This document shows positions 37,490 through 49,527 of a stretch of DNA of 64,000 nt, piece after piece. Each line of letters opens with the position of its first letter. Position 1 is the first letter of the stretch. The translations under genes and the position numbers were made by a program. The notes under the pieces were generated by a model. That model ran no database searches. It was given only the letters and a program-made list of their open reading frames with translations, and was not told where the DNA came from. This DNA comes from Boswellia sacra (Eukaryota > Streptophyta > Magnoliopsida > Sapindales > Burseraceae): contig SNVD02009623.1 in NCBI GenBank assembly GCA_013180625.2, positions 328,794 to 392,793 of the forward strand. Reading direction: 5' to 3'.

Positions 37490-37800
37490 GTGCAAACAGC
37501 ACGACACATGACTCCCTTCTCCATCGATCCGCTGCTACTCGCAAGCTCTGCCGTGCCGCTCCATTGGTCGCTTGCTAGTATACCCGCTGCGTCATTTTGC
37601 TGTCGTTCTCGCCTCGTCCCGCCGCTGTGGTCGCTTGCTTGTCGCACCCGTGGTCTCGATACGCCGCTATTCGTCCCGTCGTGTCGTCAGTTTCGTAGCT
37701 TGCTGGTTGTTGCCGTGGCCTTGCTCCATTGCAGTTGTACCGTCGTGCCGCCGCTCTAGTCGCAGATTGGGACTGGTGTTGCTGGGTCAGGAAACGGCTG
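37490..37800 (+). other. GC-rich putative leader exon of the Ulp1-like gene
   Basis: This GC-rich block in an otherwise AT-rich element ends GGAAACGGCTG followed by a donor-like GTGAGC at 37801. It has several frames open by composition but no protein family match that I recognise, so a 5' UTR exon is the simplest reading. Confidence 0.4.
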
Positions 37801-39242
37801 GTGAGCAATTTTATTAAAACTTTAAATGTTTTGTGTTTCATTTAATTACGCGAACTGGGTTTGGACGCCTGATGTAGCAATTTTATTAACACTAAAAGAT
37901 TTTGACGCGCATAACCGATTCATGCAATGTATCCATGTGTCTGAACTATTAATTTGAATAAGGCTACAAAAGGTCTGATGCTCAGGATTTGCATTTGAAC
38001 ATTTTGAGATTGACTCATGTACAAAAATTGTATGCTTGGATACAACATGTTATTTGTCATATTTGATGATTTTGAAGCAGTAACTTATCTGTTTCAACAT
38101 CAATATTCTTGTTGTGCCTGGGCTTGAGGGTTTTTTTTTGTTGGATTTCGTTTTTCTGTGCATGTTAAGGTAACATATGCTACTAAAGAACATAGAAAAT
38201 GTACATGCATTATTCTACCAAAGATTTTGTTATGAGAATGCGGATTCTAAATTGTGTTCTTCCTAGGTAGCAGCTTCAAGAGATCGAAAAAATGGTTGGT
38301 GATGTTGTCATGAAGTTAATTTTGCTAGAACTATTAGGAAATGGGGATTTATTTAAGTGTAAAAACTGTCAGTAAAGTATTCACTAGGTGATGAAATGGC
38401 AAACGGTGAAAGAAACTATTGGAAAAATATGGTTAAGTTTTCAGCAATGTATTATGTGGTGGGATAGAACTCCATGTTGAAATGCGGTAGAAGTATAGAA
38501 GAAATAGCATGTCCAGGTGGTCTTATTTTTAAAAAATTATTTTTGTTTTTGGTCACCTTTACCGTAAGCCATAGTGCAATGAGTTGTTCTTGTTTTACAC
38601 CTATGTATTATGTGTCATTTGCTTATTTAATGAGTTTATGAAAACTATGACGTACTAAGTGTTTCTGGAATCATTAACATGTGTAAATCCTTATTGAAAC
38701 CAAAAAGGTTTGATTGACGGATTTTGCAATCTGCTTATTTAACACCATCTCATTTCTGGAGCTTGAAATATTTAGATTATTACAGTAATAAGTTAGGTTG
38801 GGATGTGGAGGTGGTAGGAAATATGACAATGTTTGTTGATTTAGGAGGTCGGATGAGCTGCTGTAGTAATGGCAATGGGTTATTAGAAGAATTGGATTTG
38901 GCAACCTTGCTGGAAATGATTGTTTCCCCACAAAAGTGGTTTACATGCATCCAATGATGTTTGTGGTTATGAAAATTCTTTGTTATGTTGCCATACCTTA
39001 GGGCGCAGATGTCTTAATTATGATTGTTCTGCTTATTAAAATATCAGCCGTCATGTTATTGGAATCTGCTTTTGCCTGTTAACTTGAAGTCCAGATTATT
39101 TAAAAATTATGGAACAAGTTGGTAAATTATAATAGTCTAATTAATTATTAAATGAGCATGTTTTTTTTAACAAAAAGCATTGTACTTATGCATTGGAGAG
39201 ATTGTTGATATACATTGTTACATGTGAAGGATTTTTTCAGAG

Positions 39243-42200
39243 ATGGTTAAAACAAGGAAAAACAAAGTATCTGCGAGGGGAACGAAGAAAGGGAAAGAAA
39301 GCAAGGTATCAATTGAGAAACAAAAGATAGAAAAAGAAAGGATACCATTAGATGATGAAAGGCCACACGAAGAAATGAATGTTGACGAGGTAGGTTGGAG
39401 CACCCTCTATTTTCAAAATACTTAAAGATAGTTCCTTTAATCTTATTACAGTACTCAATATTAAAATGGTATCATCCTTGCAGCCCAAATTCAAGGACAT
39501 AGATTTTTTTTCCTGCAAAGATAACTTGTAGGCCAAAGATCAATAAGGTTTTACACAACATTCGGGAAACTCTTTCTGAGACTCAAATGAAGTTGTTTAA
39601 AGATTCATGCTTCGACCATTTTGTGGACATGCAACAAATACAATTTTCATCATGCATTTGCCACAACATGCTTTTGCGGGAAGTGGACAGTGACGATGAT
39701 GGTATGACCTTTCTTGTTAATGGAAAGAAGGTTACATTTTCATGGAGAAATTTTGCATTGGTTATGGGGTTACGGTTCGGTAATTTTTCCCGTTATGATC
39801 CACGGAAGAGAGTCCCTAAAGAGCAAAGCTTGTGTCATGGTCTACTTGGTGGAAGAGTTAGGTTCGACCATGGAGAATTACAAACGGCATTCAAACAAAG
39901 CCCAGATAATGATGACATGCTAAGAGTGAAATTGGCATTGTTGTATTTCTTGGAGTGTGCATTGTTGGGTAAAGAACCAACAACTAAAATTAGGATAGGT
40001 CATATTCATTTGCTTGATGATATCGATGTGTTCAATGCATATCTTTGGGGTCGAAAATGCTTTGATATGACATTAAACAGCATGAGGAAGAACATTCAGG
40101 ATCGACGTAGCAAGTGGAATCTTAAGAAATTGAAAAAGAGCACACACAAAGAGCATTATAACTTGCATGGTTTTCCATATGCATTTCAGGTACTGGGTGG
40201 TATCGTAATCCCTTTTGTTGTCCATTGTTTAATATCTTATAGCCTAAGTATATCTTCTTTCTGTGTAATAGGTGTGGGTTTATGAGACATTTGACCAATG
40301 TAATCCTAGACTGGCAATTAAGTTAGCAAAAAAGGGTGCTTTCATTCTTAGGTGGATTACGAGAAGTTACCACACCAACAAGGAAGTGCAGGACATCATT
40401 TTCTGTCAAACTCAGGTATGGACCAATGAAATAAATATGTTTGTACTTTAAGTAAGATGTATATTACATTTGATAACCTTTTCATTTATGTACATTTCAT
40501 AGGTTGAATCTGAAAGACATTCTCCCGCACAACTAGGTGAGTCTCCCACACCATACACTTTAACATTTTTGCATTGCGGAAAACTAAAGATTACAAAAAC
40601 GAGGTTTACACTTAAACACGATTCAGATGAAGGGCCAAAAGATCAGCATACGATAGAAGATGGAGCCATGTCGCCTCATGAAGAAAATGACAAAACACCT
40701 ACCACTTCACCTCGTGTAGGGGATACTGATCATCATGGGCTGGACATGTACTCAAGTATTGAAGAATGATTGGATCGCATGGTAATATTTTCCATTCCCT
40801 AATTTGCCTTTTAACATTATTGTTTTACTATTGCACAAAACATTTATACTTCACTCTTATCATGATTGTTTTATAAAATGAGAAGATTGTCCACATAGAG
40901 GGTGAGATAGGCTATCTTCGAGCTGCAAAACGTAATAGGGAGGACGACATCACCAAAAGACTTGATCGGATAGAGAACTCGATTAATCAAATCCTTTCAT
41001 TTATACAAGTTGGATACGGAGATTCAAGACAACAATATAGTTTCTCCTTTTCCAGTCAAGAATACTTTTACTTTCTTATTTGTTTTATTATCTACAAAAA
41101 AAAAAAATTTCAGCATATCATGTTATGGTGTTGATTACAGGTTTTTGATGACTCTTTCACTACTATGTCAAGAGAGTGCCATAATGAAGATAAAATAGGG
41201 GAGTCGGCCGCTAAATACACTGCCACTCACAATGTTGATGTTGTCAATATTGTTTCTGAACACAAACGTGAGAAGAATACCGACACATCGACATGTCCTA
41301 AACAAGTAGGAGTTATTCGTGATGAATCATACAACCCATGTGAGATTCCCGCCAACACATGCATGTCCCCACCATATGTCACTGTTATAAGTGACAGACA
41401 GAAGGTATACTTGCGTAAGCGGCCAACGACACGTGCACAATCTTGTAGACCTCCTTACACAAACCCATTGAAGAAACACAAACTGGAAGAGAAGGACACC
41501 TTGAAAGAATTGAATACTTGGCTACGTCACAAAGAAGATGATGGAAAATTGTAAGTGGGGATCATCCTTCCATTACTTTTGTGTCGTGCAACATAAGTAT
41601 GTTCTCATAAATTGCTTGTCTTGTAGTGTTGAACTCGGGCCAGTGCTTGGTGACAAGAAATTCTTTAGAAGTATAGTCAAACCTAGAGAGTGGTTGTCTG
41701 ACGCGGTATGTATGGAAGTCAACATATTAGTGCATGTCAATTCTAAGCTACTTTCAACAAAAATTTTTTTATGAATACAGCACATAAATGCCGTATTTTG
41801 GTTCATTAGGCACATATATGCAAATCAGAGTGGTCAATATGCAATAATGGATTGTTTTTTTCAGGTACATATGTAATCATAATGCCGTGACTAGGAATAA
41901 ATCATGATTCATTGTTTCGATTGATTCACTGAACTGTCTTGTGTGCTGTGCAGCAACTCTTGGCCGCAAAATACTCATTATTTGAAAAACAACAACCACT
42001 TTGGATTGAGAATGATGACAAATGCATCCAGTATGCTAAAGGCGAAAGCAAATTTGAAGGCATGTCATGGTTTTCTGCGAAGAGGGTGAGTACAACAAAG
42101 ATAAATGACCACTTAATATCTAAACAGATTCTTGTTTTGCAGTAGCTTGTATCTCACATGACTTGTCTTTTGCTATTTCTTCCACTTTTTAGGTTTTTAT

Positions 42201-42672
42201 TCCAATAAATGTTGGGCAAATCCATTGGGTGTTAGGAGTTGTTAACGTGAAAGAAAGCAAGATCGATGTATATGACTCGGGTCACAATCTATACGCGGAT
42301 GATGAATTTCAAAGTCAAATGTCGCCATATGCACATATGATTCCTCTATTGCTACAGGCCATTGATGGGAACAACGGTGATGGTGCAGATCCATGGCTGA
42401 TCATTCGAGTCCAAGGTGTTCCCCAACAACAGATAAGGTTACTTCTATTTAAAAGTGAACTTGTTTCTTTTATCGTAATATCTTCTCTTGAAGTTGCAAC
42501 TAACCATTATGTTCTTTTATCGTGCAGTGGAGATTGTGGAGTTTTTGTTATAATGTATCTTAGTTGCCTGATTACTGGTGAGTCTGTAAAAGTTATACGT
42601 CATCCAGACCATGCTCGAAACTATAGGAAGGAGTTGGCGGCAGATATGTTTGATATGAGATCGTGGAAATGA
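39243..42672 (+). CDS. DUF1985-Ulp1 (C48) cysteine protease-like gene of the MULE (KIU type)
   Basis: Eleven exons fit by GT-AG signals and phase: 39243-39389, 39521-40189, 40272-40415, 40503-40781, 40883-41008, 41141-41550, 41627-41705, 41781-41864, 41954-42085, 42193-42437 and 42528-42672 (820 codons). The exon 2 start is the least certain. An N-terminal lysine-rich tail is followed by DUF1985 (exons 2-3: FDHFVDMQQIQF, FSWRNFALVMGLRFG), a linker with a predicted coiled coil, and a C-terminal Ulp1-like peptidase (exons 7-11). The C48 catalytic set is visible: His in GQIHWVLGVV, Asp in DVYDSG, Cys in SGDCGVFVIMY. One in-frame TGA at 40767-40769 (EE-stop-LDRM) looks like a CGA-to-TGA change and separates the two domains. 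Family members are SUMO-protease-like proteins of unknown role in transposition. Confidence 0.8.
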
Positions 42673-43019
42673 GTTGCAAAACCATGTTGAAATTCTGCAT
42701 TTTAGAAACCATGACATTGTTCTCAAACTTTGTAATACTTTTTCGGATATATGTATTTGATTCAAGGGAATGAGTAATTGCGGAGTCATACCTTTGGCGA
42801 TATTATTATCGTTGTATCCATGTATCACTTTTTGAATAGTTAAAGCACTTTGGTTATTATATGCCAAATTCATCCACAGTTTAAAGGTGTACATGTAATA
42901 ATTGTAAATACATCGTCCTTTTAACTTCTTATAATATTTTCGGCCGTTGTACTCCTATTTGCACGACTATTTTTAAATATGCTACTTCGCTCGTACTGGT
43001 GCAAAAATGCCACTTTCAC

Positions 43020-43680
43020 CTTGTGCACGACCAGGTCGTGCCAAGTTTTTCACGTAATCGGTTCGTGCACATTGCCCGAAATTCAGTCTATGGCAATCAG
43101 CACAACGGGGTCGTGCAACAAACCCATTAGACTCTATTGCACGTAGCACGACCTAGTCATGCAAGAAAATAGATTCTGTTTTATTGCATGACCCGGTCGT
43201 GCAACAAAACAGAATTCATAACAGATTCTGTTTTGTTGCACGACCCGATCGTGCAATCGGCACGACTGGGTCATGCAATCGGCACGACCGGGTCGTGCAT
43301 TAAGGCATATTATGTGTCGGGTCGTGCTCATAGCATGACGGGGTCGTGCAACAAAGCAGAATTCAAAACGGAATCTGTTTTGTTGCACGACCCAGTCGTG
43401 CTTATTGCATGACCGGGTCGTGCTGATTGCAGAATTCAAAACATTTTCTATTTCGTTGCACGACCCAGTCATGCCTTCGTGCAATAAAACAGATTTCACA
43501 CCATTGCACGAGCCAGTCGTGCAACAAAGGAGACTTCAAAATAGAAAGTTGTTTTGTTGCACGACTCGGTCGTGCAATAAAACAGCTTTCATTTTTTTGC
43601 ATGACCGGGTCGTGCAATAAAACTGATTTCATTCTATTACAACAAAGCAGGTTTATCGAACGACCTGGTCGTGCCAAATT
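43020..43680. repeat. Array of imperfect GCACGAC-GTCGTGC palindromes
   Basis: At least 13 copies of a 17-bp near-palindrome GCACGACCnGGTCGTGC occur at irregular spacing of about 20-120 bp (for example near 43022, 43187, 43238, 43280, 43385, 43505, 43559 and 43660). Between them AACAAAACAGAATTC/ATTCTGTTTTGTT words recur. The array lies between the 3' ends of the two convergent MULE genes. Reading frames across it (43134-43711) are by-products of the repeats. Confidence 0.85.
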
Positions 43681-44042
43681 TAAGAATTTACTCTATTACA
43701 CGATGCTTTGAGTTGTCTTGCTTTAGATGTTACTCTTGTCCATTTCTATTGATATTATATATAATTACAATGTCAGAGAAATAAAATTGCATTATAATCC
43801 CATAGCTAACCGGTGTACAAGAACAACTTAATAATAATTTTGAGCATTGAAGTAATTAGGCAACAACATCAACCACTAACATGTCCAACAAAACGATTAC
43901 AACACACACATCCGTTGCTTAAAGTAATGCTTTTAATAAGCAGTAGGTATATGTGGTTATTGTTATATTCATTATGTGGTCACTCCCCATCGGTATCATT
44001 TGATGGAGCCTCTTGATTTCTTTGAGTTGACAGCGGATTCAT

Positions 44043-46417
44043 CTACTGGCATGTCTTCCGATTATGACTCCTGCCACCACACCTCCCACATTTACGAGAT
44101 GTCCTTTCTTCACCCAACGACAGAATTCGATTCTTCTTTTGCCTACCCCGTCTGCGACATTTCGCTGGGGGTAATATTATACGTGCCTCAACTTCATCTA
44201 GGATATCTCACTCCTCAGAAGAACCAACAGGATAGATAGCCTCCGCATATGTAGTCAATAGGACTTTGGACTTATAAAAGTGATGACTAAAATTATAGAC
44301 TGATAGGTTACAAACTCTACACATTGCAATAACGTGTTTGCATGGTAACTGTTCAACCTGAAATTCTCGACAGCTAATGTTCTTGCATGCAAGTCTACAT
44401 GACCATCTAAATATCTATCTTTAACAGTAAACTCGTGTAGGCTAATTGGAACAACTCTATAAGAAAGGCCTTCCTCGTGCCTATTCTTCAACTGTTTTTC
44501 AGCCCATGTTGTCAGTAGAGTTGTCATGTTAATTGCCTCTTCCCTACGTGTACAAAACCATTTTTGCAACACCTCTGATATAATATGATCCACTAGCTTT
44601 ATAATGGGAAACTCTCGTACTTCCTTAAGAACACCATTCAGGCACTCTGCAATATTGGTTGTCAAAATACTATACCTTCTGCCATCAAAATGCGAATGAG
44701 CCCACTTTGCATACCCAGCTTCGTGTAGATATTGTGCAATACGGTGGTCGATTCCATTAATTTGTCGCATTAGGTTCTCAAACTCACATTGACGATAAAC
44801 TTTGCTGGCTGTAAAGAAGATATCACTTATAACCACATCTTTGAATTTGGCCCTAAGATTTTGTGAAATATGATACACACAAGCACCATGTTGGGCATAA
44901 GGAAACGCTTTACCCACCCCATTGCCTATGCTTTTATGACGATCAGAGATTATCACAAGATCTTCAACAGTACCAATAGCATCCTTCAATTTCGTTAAAA
45001 ACCATTCCCACGATGTATCATTCTCAGAGTCGACAATGCCAAACGCTAAAGGATAAATTTGATTGTTACCATCCATGCATGCGGCCACAAGCAGGGTGCC
45101 TCTATATTTGCCCTTCAAAAAGGTCCCATCTACAGCAACAATGGGTCTTATACAAGTTCTAAAGCCACGTATGAAAGCGCCCAAGGCAAAAAGGAAATAT
45201 AAGAAATGGTCATGTGGATCAGTATGTATATGAGTGATAGTGCCGTGATTATGCTTCTCTAAAGTATGACAGTATCTTGGCAATAACCTGAATGAATCTT
45301 CTGGTGAAACCCGGACCAACTCTAACGCATGCTCCCGCGCTCGCCATGCCTTTCCATAAGAAATATGAATTCTAAAATTTTTGGCTACATCATGTCTAAT
45401 ATCATTAGGTCTATAAGTTACTCCAACATCATTGTACTTCTCATGAATATCCATAGCAATTAACTTTGATGTAGCTTAACGATGATCTCGCTCAAGATTA
45501 TTAAGAGCACATATATGTATGTCACAAAACTTGGTCACCTTAAAAAGATCACAATTCTTGATTTTCATGGCACGAAGTCGCCACTTGCAAAATTCATCTA
45601 TACATGCTATCTTGTAAAGGGTTTTGCTGGACTTTTTCACCCTAAACTAAAAGTTCCTTCTTACTGCTAAAATGCTAATCTTGTTATGCAAATCCCTCTT
45701 ATTGTTGAACACAGTACTTACATATATATCGGTGCTACTATCAGAAAGTCTAGATGATGACCCAATATTAGAAGTGGCAAATGAATTTGAATTACTCCCC
45801 AGATCATGATTTGTTGAAAGCTCATTACCTGTAGGAAAATAACCTTCACGATTAGATTGAGAAATGTCACAAGAACGCGATTCTAGTAACTATACATGAT
45901 CAAAATTCTGTAAATCATTCATGTGACTAGGATCGAGATCAGTGTTAACTAATGGTTCCTCCAGCACATCATCTTCATTAATAGTGGATGGAATTGCATG
46001 ACAAAGTTCTTCTGGGTATGTTGAGGGAACACTGGTAACAAGTTAGTTACTACCCTCCCTCGAACCTATACCATTTTCAATATCAATTTTATGTGAACGG
46101 GGTTCAACAATTGCGTATAAGGGGATCCTATTTGAAGGGTTCACATTGATGTTTTCTTCTTAGAAATATTTCAAATCATCATCATTTTCTACTATTAATG
46201 GAGGAAGTGGAATATGTGTCCTTAACATATATTGCAATGAAAATGTGTTTTCCTCTAATGATTTATTGGTGACTTCAGAAACTTTACGAACTAATTCTTC
46301 ATAGGTTGTTGACATAGGCAAAGTCACACCTTTGCTTCTACGACCATTGAAAAAAAATTCTCTGCCACTCGACACCCATTCACCATCATACACAATAGGA
46401 AAATGAACATTATCCAT
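44043..46417 (-). pseudogene. MuDR/Kaonashi-type MULE transposase, broken
   Basis: From 46417 downward: an N-terminal PB1-like segment (IVYDGEWVS, then TTYEELVRKVSE) and a variable linker. Next come a MuDR-type DNA-binding region (KWRLRAMK, then CALNNLERDH) and the MULE transposase domain (PIVAVDGTFLKGKYRGTLL, WEWFLTKL, IISDRHKSIGNG, with the DDE-type Asp residues visible). A SWIM zinc finger (CREFQVEQLPCKH) and a CCHC knuckle (CGRCGGRSHNRKTC) end the protein at 44043. Lesions: in-frame stops in the stretch before 45454 (for example near 45478 and 45650) and a frameshift near 44400 between the catalytic domain and the SWIM finger. The protein would bind the element's ends and cut DNA; this copy cannot make it whole. 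Confidence 0.88.
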
Positions 46418-46559
46418 TTACTGAAGCCTGCAATACCAATAGAAAACATTACAATTAATTCAAAAAGATTTCACTCAATTGCATCACTGTTTGGAGACAA
46501 TTATTATGTCTCCAAACTATTTCCACAAAAGCATTATATACCATTACTTATTGGAGAAA

Positions 46560-46655
46560 AGAGTCGTGCAGCACGACCCTTTGTAGAAAAGGGTCGTGCA
46601 GCATGACCAGCACGTTCCTATGGAGAAAAGTGTCGTGCAGCACGACCCTTTCAAA
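46560..46655. repeat. Second, smaller GGGTCGTGCAGCACGACCC palindrome cluster
   Basis: Three imperfect palindromes of the form GTCGTGCAGCACGACCC, spaced by TTTGTAGAAAAG-like words, lie about 150 bp upstream of the transposase start. They use the same GTCGTGC core as the 43020-43680 array but in the opposite arm order. Confidence 0.75.
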
Positions 46656-47189
46656 ACGTTTTTATACCAAAGAACCACAGTTTCAAGCCTTAAATTTCTT
46701 CAACATGGTCCACTTTAATAGAATCAAACATAAACAATGGAAAAACCAAGTCTAAAGACTAAATCTAAACCTAACTTTACATAATAATTGTCATCAACAC
46801 TATGCATACCTTTACTTTTTCAATGTTGACTCAACAATCAACTTGGATTTCAACCTTCACTCACTGGCTTGACATTCCTTTCATGAGAAATTTTTTAGTT
46901 TGCCGTTATGGGGTGTGAGTGTTAGAGAGTTGGGAGAATGAGTGTATGTATTGCATTTCATCTTTTCATATTAACTAACAAGGACTTTTCATGTCTACAA
47001 GGGGTTACATTTAGTCAAATACAAAAAGGGGGTTATGTTTAAAAAAAAGACCCCAAAAGGGGTTATTTAAAAAAAAACCCATATTTAAATGATAGTTAAT
47101 TAGTTATAATCTAAAGTTTTATTACTTTTTGTTAGAAACATAATTTGATTATTCATTGATTTAACATGTAAATTTAATTTTGAAACAGC

Positions 47190-49527
47190 ATGGAAAAAGT
47201 ATTTCAAAAGAAAACGAGAGTCGCCGCTTCCTCCTGAGAAAAATGATAATGGCCCAAAACAAAATATTGATGGGTAGAAATTGATTTATCAAATCTTCCA
47301 GCTGATCCGAGTTTACGTCCTAGAATTTTTTATTATAATCTAATATTCGAGACCAAGTACGAAGAGCATATTGGCAAATGGGTTTATGTTAACCTAGGGG
47401 CCATAATTTTCCTTTTAAAACATTTGGAAAAGTGTCTCGACGATTCATTCCTGGTTGGTTTGATGATTATAAATCTTGGTTGGAATATAGCATAGCAAAA
47501 GATGCGGCTTTTTGTCTTTGTTGCTATCTTTTCAAGCCGGATATTGGAAAACAAAGTGGTGGTGACTCATTTGTTGGTGATGGGTTTCAAAATTGGAAAA
47601 AGAAAGATTAATAACTCATGTTGGAGTTCCTAATAGTGCCCATAATCAAGCTTTAAGAAATTGTGAAGCTTTACTAAAGCAAGACCAACATATTCAAACA
47701 TTTTTTCATCGACATTCGGACCAAGTTCGCATTGAATACCGAATTCGCTTGAATGCATCAATTGATTGTATTCGCTTTCTTTTGAAACAAGGGCTTACAT
47801 TTCGGGGCAATGATGAATCTAGGGATTCAAAGAACAAAGGAAATTTTCTTGAGCTTTTGGCGTTTCTTGCTGACTATGATAAGGATGTTAAATCTGTTAC
47901 ATTGAAGAATGCTCCCGAAAATCTCAAATTAACATCATCAGATATTCAGAAAGACATTGTAAGTGCTGCTACAATAGAAACTGTCAATGTTATTATTAGT
48001 GAAATGGGTGACTTATTATTCTCCATTTTGATTGACGAGTCTTGTGATGCATCAATGAAAGAGCAAATGGCCATTGTGTTACGTTATTTGGACAAGAAAG
48101 GAAATGTGGTTGAGCGCTTTATAGGTATTGAGCATGTTACTAGTACTACTGCAGTCTCACTTAAGGCATCAATTGATGAATTATTTTCTAGACATGGATT
48201 AAGCATACCTAAATTAAGAGGTCAAGGTTATGATGGAGCAAGTAATATGCAAGGTGAATTTAATGGTCTTAAAACACTTATTATGAAAGAGAATGAGTGT
48301 GCTTATTATATTCATTGTTTTGCTCATCAACTTCAATTATCTCTTGTGGCAATGGCAAAGAATCATACTCTAGTTCAAACTTTTTTCACTAGAGTTGGTA
48401 ATATTGTGAATGTTGTTGGAGCTTCATGTAAACATCGTGATATTCTTCGAGAGAAACAAGCTATTTTAGTTGTTGAAGCACTTAACTCAGGTGATCTTTT
48501 AAGTGGGCGGGGTCTAAACCAAGAGACTACTTTGAAACGTTTAGGTGATACACGTTGGGGTTCACATTATGATACTTTAATGAGCATATTTAACATGTTT
48601 TCATCCATAGTTGATGTACTTGATGATATTGCACAAGATGGATCGAATGTTGAACAAAGATCTGAAGTTACTGTGTTGTTAGATATTGCACAAGCTTTTG
48701 ATTTTGTCTTTCTATTGCATTTGATGAAGGAGATTTTGGGATTTACAAATGAATTGTCACAAGCATTGCAAAGAAAATATCAAGATATTGTTAATGCTAT
48801 GAAGTTGCTTAGGTTATACAAACAACGATTGCAAAACATGAGAGATGAGGGGTGGGATTTTTTGTTTAATGGAGTTTCTTCTTTTTGTATAAAACATAGC
48901 ATTGATGTTCCTAACATGGATGACATCTTTCTAGCTCGAGGACGGTCACGTCGTAGAGCTCAAAAATTGACATACCTGTATCATTATCGTGTTGAACAAT
49001 TCTATTCTATTTTGGATATGTAATTTCAAGAGCTAAATAGTCGTTTCAATAAGGTAAACACTGAGTTACTTCTTTGTTTAGCATGCCTATGTCCAAGTTC
49101 ATTCATTGCTTTCAATAAACAAAAGTTGATACGACTTGCTTAGTTTTATCCAAAAGAATTTTCTGCTATAGAGCTAATGGTCATTGAGACTCAACTCGAG
49201 ACTTATATTATGGACGTGCGTTCCAACATTGAGTTTTTAGAATTGAATGGAATTAGTGATCTTGCAAAGAAAATGATTGAGACAAAGAAAGACAAGGTGT
49301 ATCCATGGTTTATTTATTGATGAGCACTGATTCTATCAGTTGCAACTGCTAGTGTAGAAAGGGTATTTTCAGCCATGAATATTGTGAAGAATCGATTACA
49401 GAATCGAATGGGAGATCATTGGTTGAGTAATAGTTTGGTTGTATACATTGAAAAAGATGTGTTTGGTATCATTGATAATGAATGTATCATGCAGCGGTTC
49501 CAAAACATGAAAAGCCGTCGAGGGTAA
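47190..49527 (+). pseudogene. hAT transposase (TTF/DUF4371 type), broken
   Basis: The gene starts near ATG 47190 and reads, across lesions: a TTF-type zinc-finger region (DDYKSWLEYSIAKDAAFCLC), the long catalytic part at 47593-49023 (ILIDESCDASMKEQMA, GQGYDGASNMQGEFN, GDTRWGSHYDTL), and the hAT dimerisation domain (SVATASVERVFSAMNIVKNR) ending RRG-stop at 49527. It resembles plant zinc-finger MYM-type-1-like transposases. Lesions seen: stops before 47400, a frameshift near 47600 (after NWKKK), TAA at 49021-49023, TAG near 49142, and a stop near 49318. The element is therefore non-autonomous now. Confidence 0.9.

Larger units (their letters stand above)
37330..47080. mobile_element. Kaonashi-type Mutator-like element (MULE) carrying a Ulp1-like gene
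   Basis: Candidate 9-bp target duplication ATATTTAAA lies at 37321-37329 and 47081-47089, which is the MULE size. The ends share AAATAACCCC and ATAACCCCCTTTT-type words in inverted orientation but are only loosely inverted-repeat. Inside are a MuDR-type transposase gene (minus, 44043-46417) and a convergent DUF1985-Ulp1 gene (plus, 39243-42672). This gene pair is the published layout of Kaonashi MULEs with KIU genes. It interrupts the tandem repeats of the hAT, so it inserted after the hAT sequence had formed. Confidence 0.82.

Noticed and set aside
37490..37817. GC-rich open frames of 80-90 codons in overlapping frames
   Set aside because: No family resemblance; ends in a donor site and is better explained as a leader exon of the Ulp1-like gene.
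43020..43680. CRISPR-like appearance of palindromic repeats with spacers
   Set aside because: Plant nuclear DNA; repeats are imperfect and irregularly spaced, intervening sequences are themselves related, and no cas genes exist.
43134..43711. Several overlapping reading frames on both strands rich in histidine, cysteine and arginine
   Set aside because: They are translations of the GCACGAC palindrome repeats; all frames stay open because the unit lacks stops.
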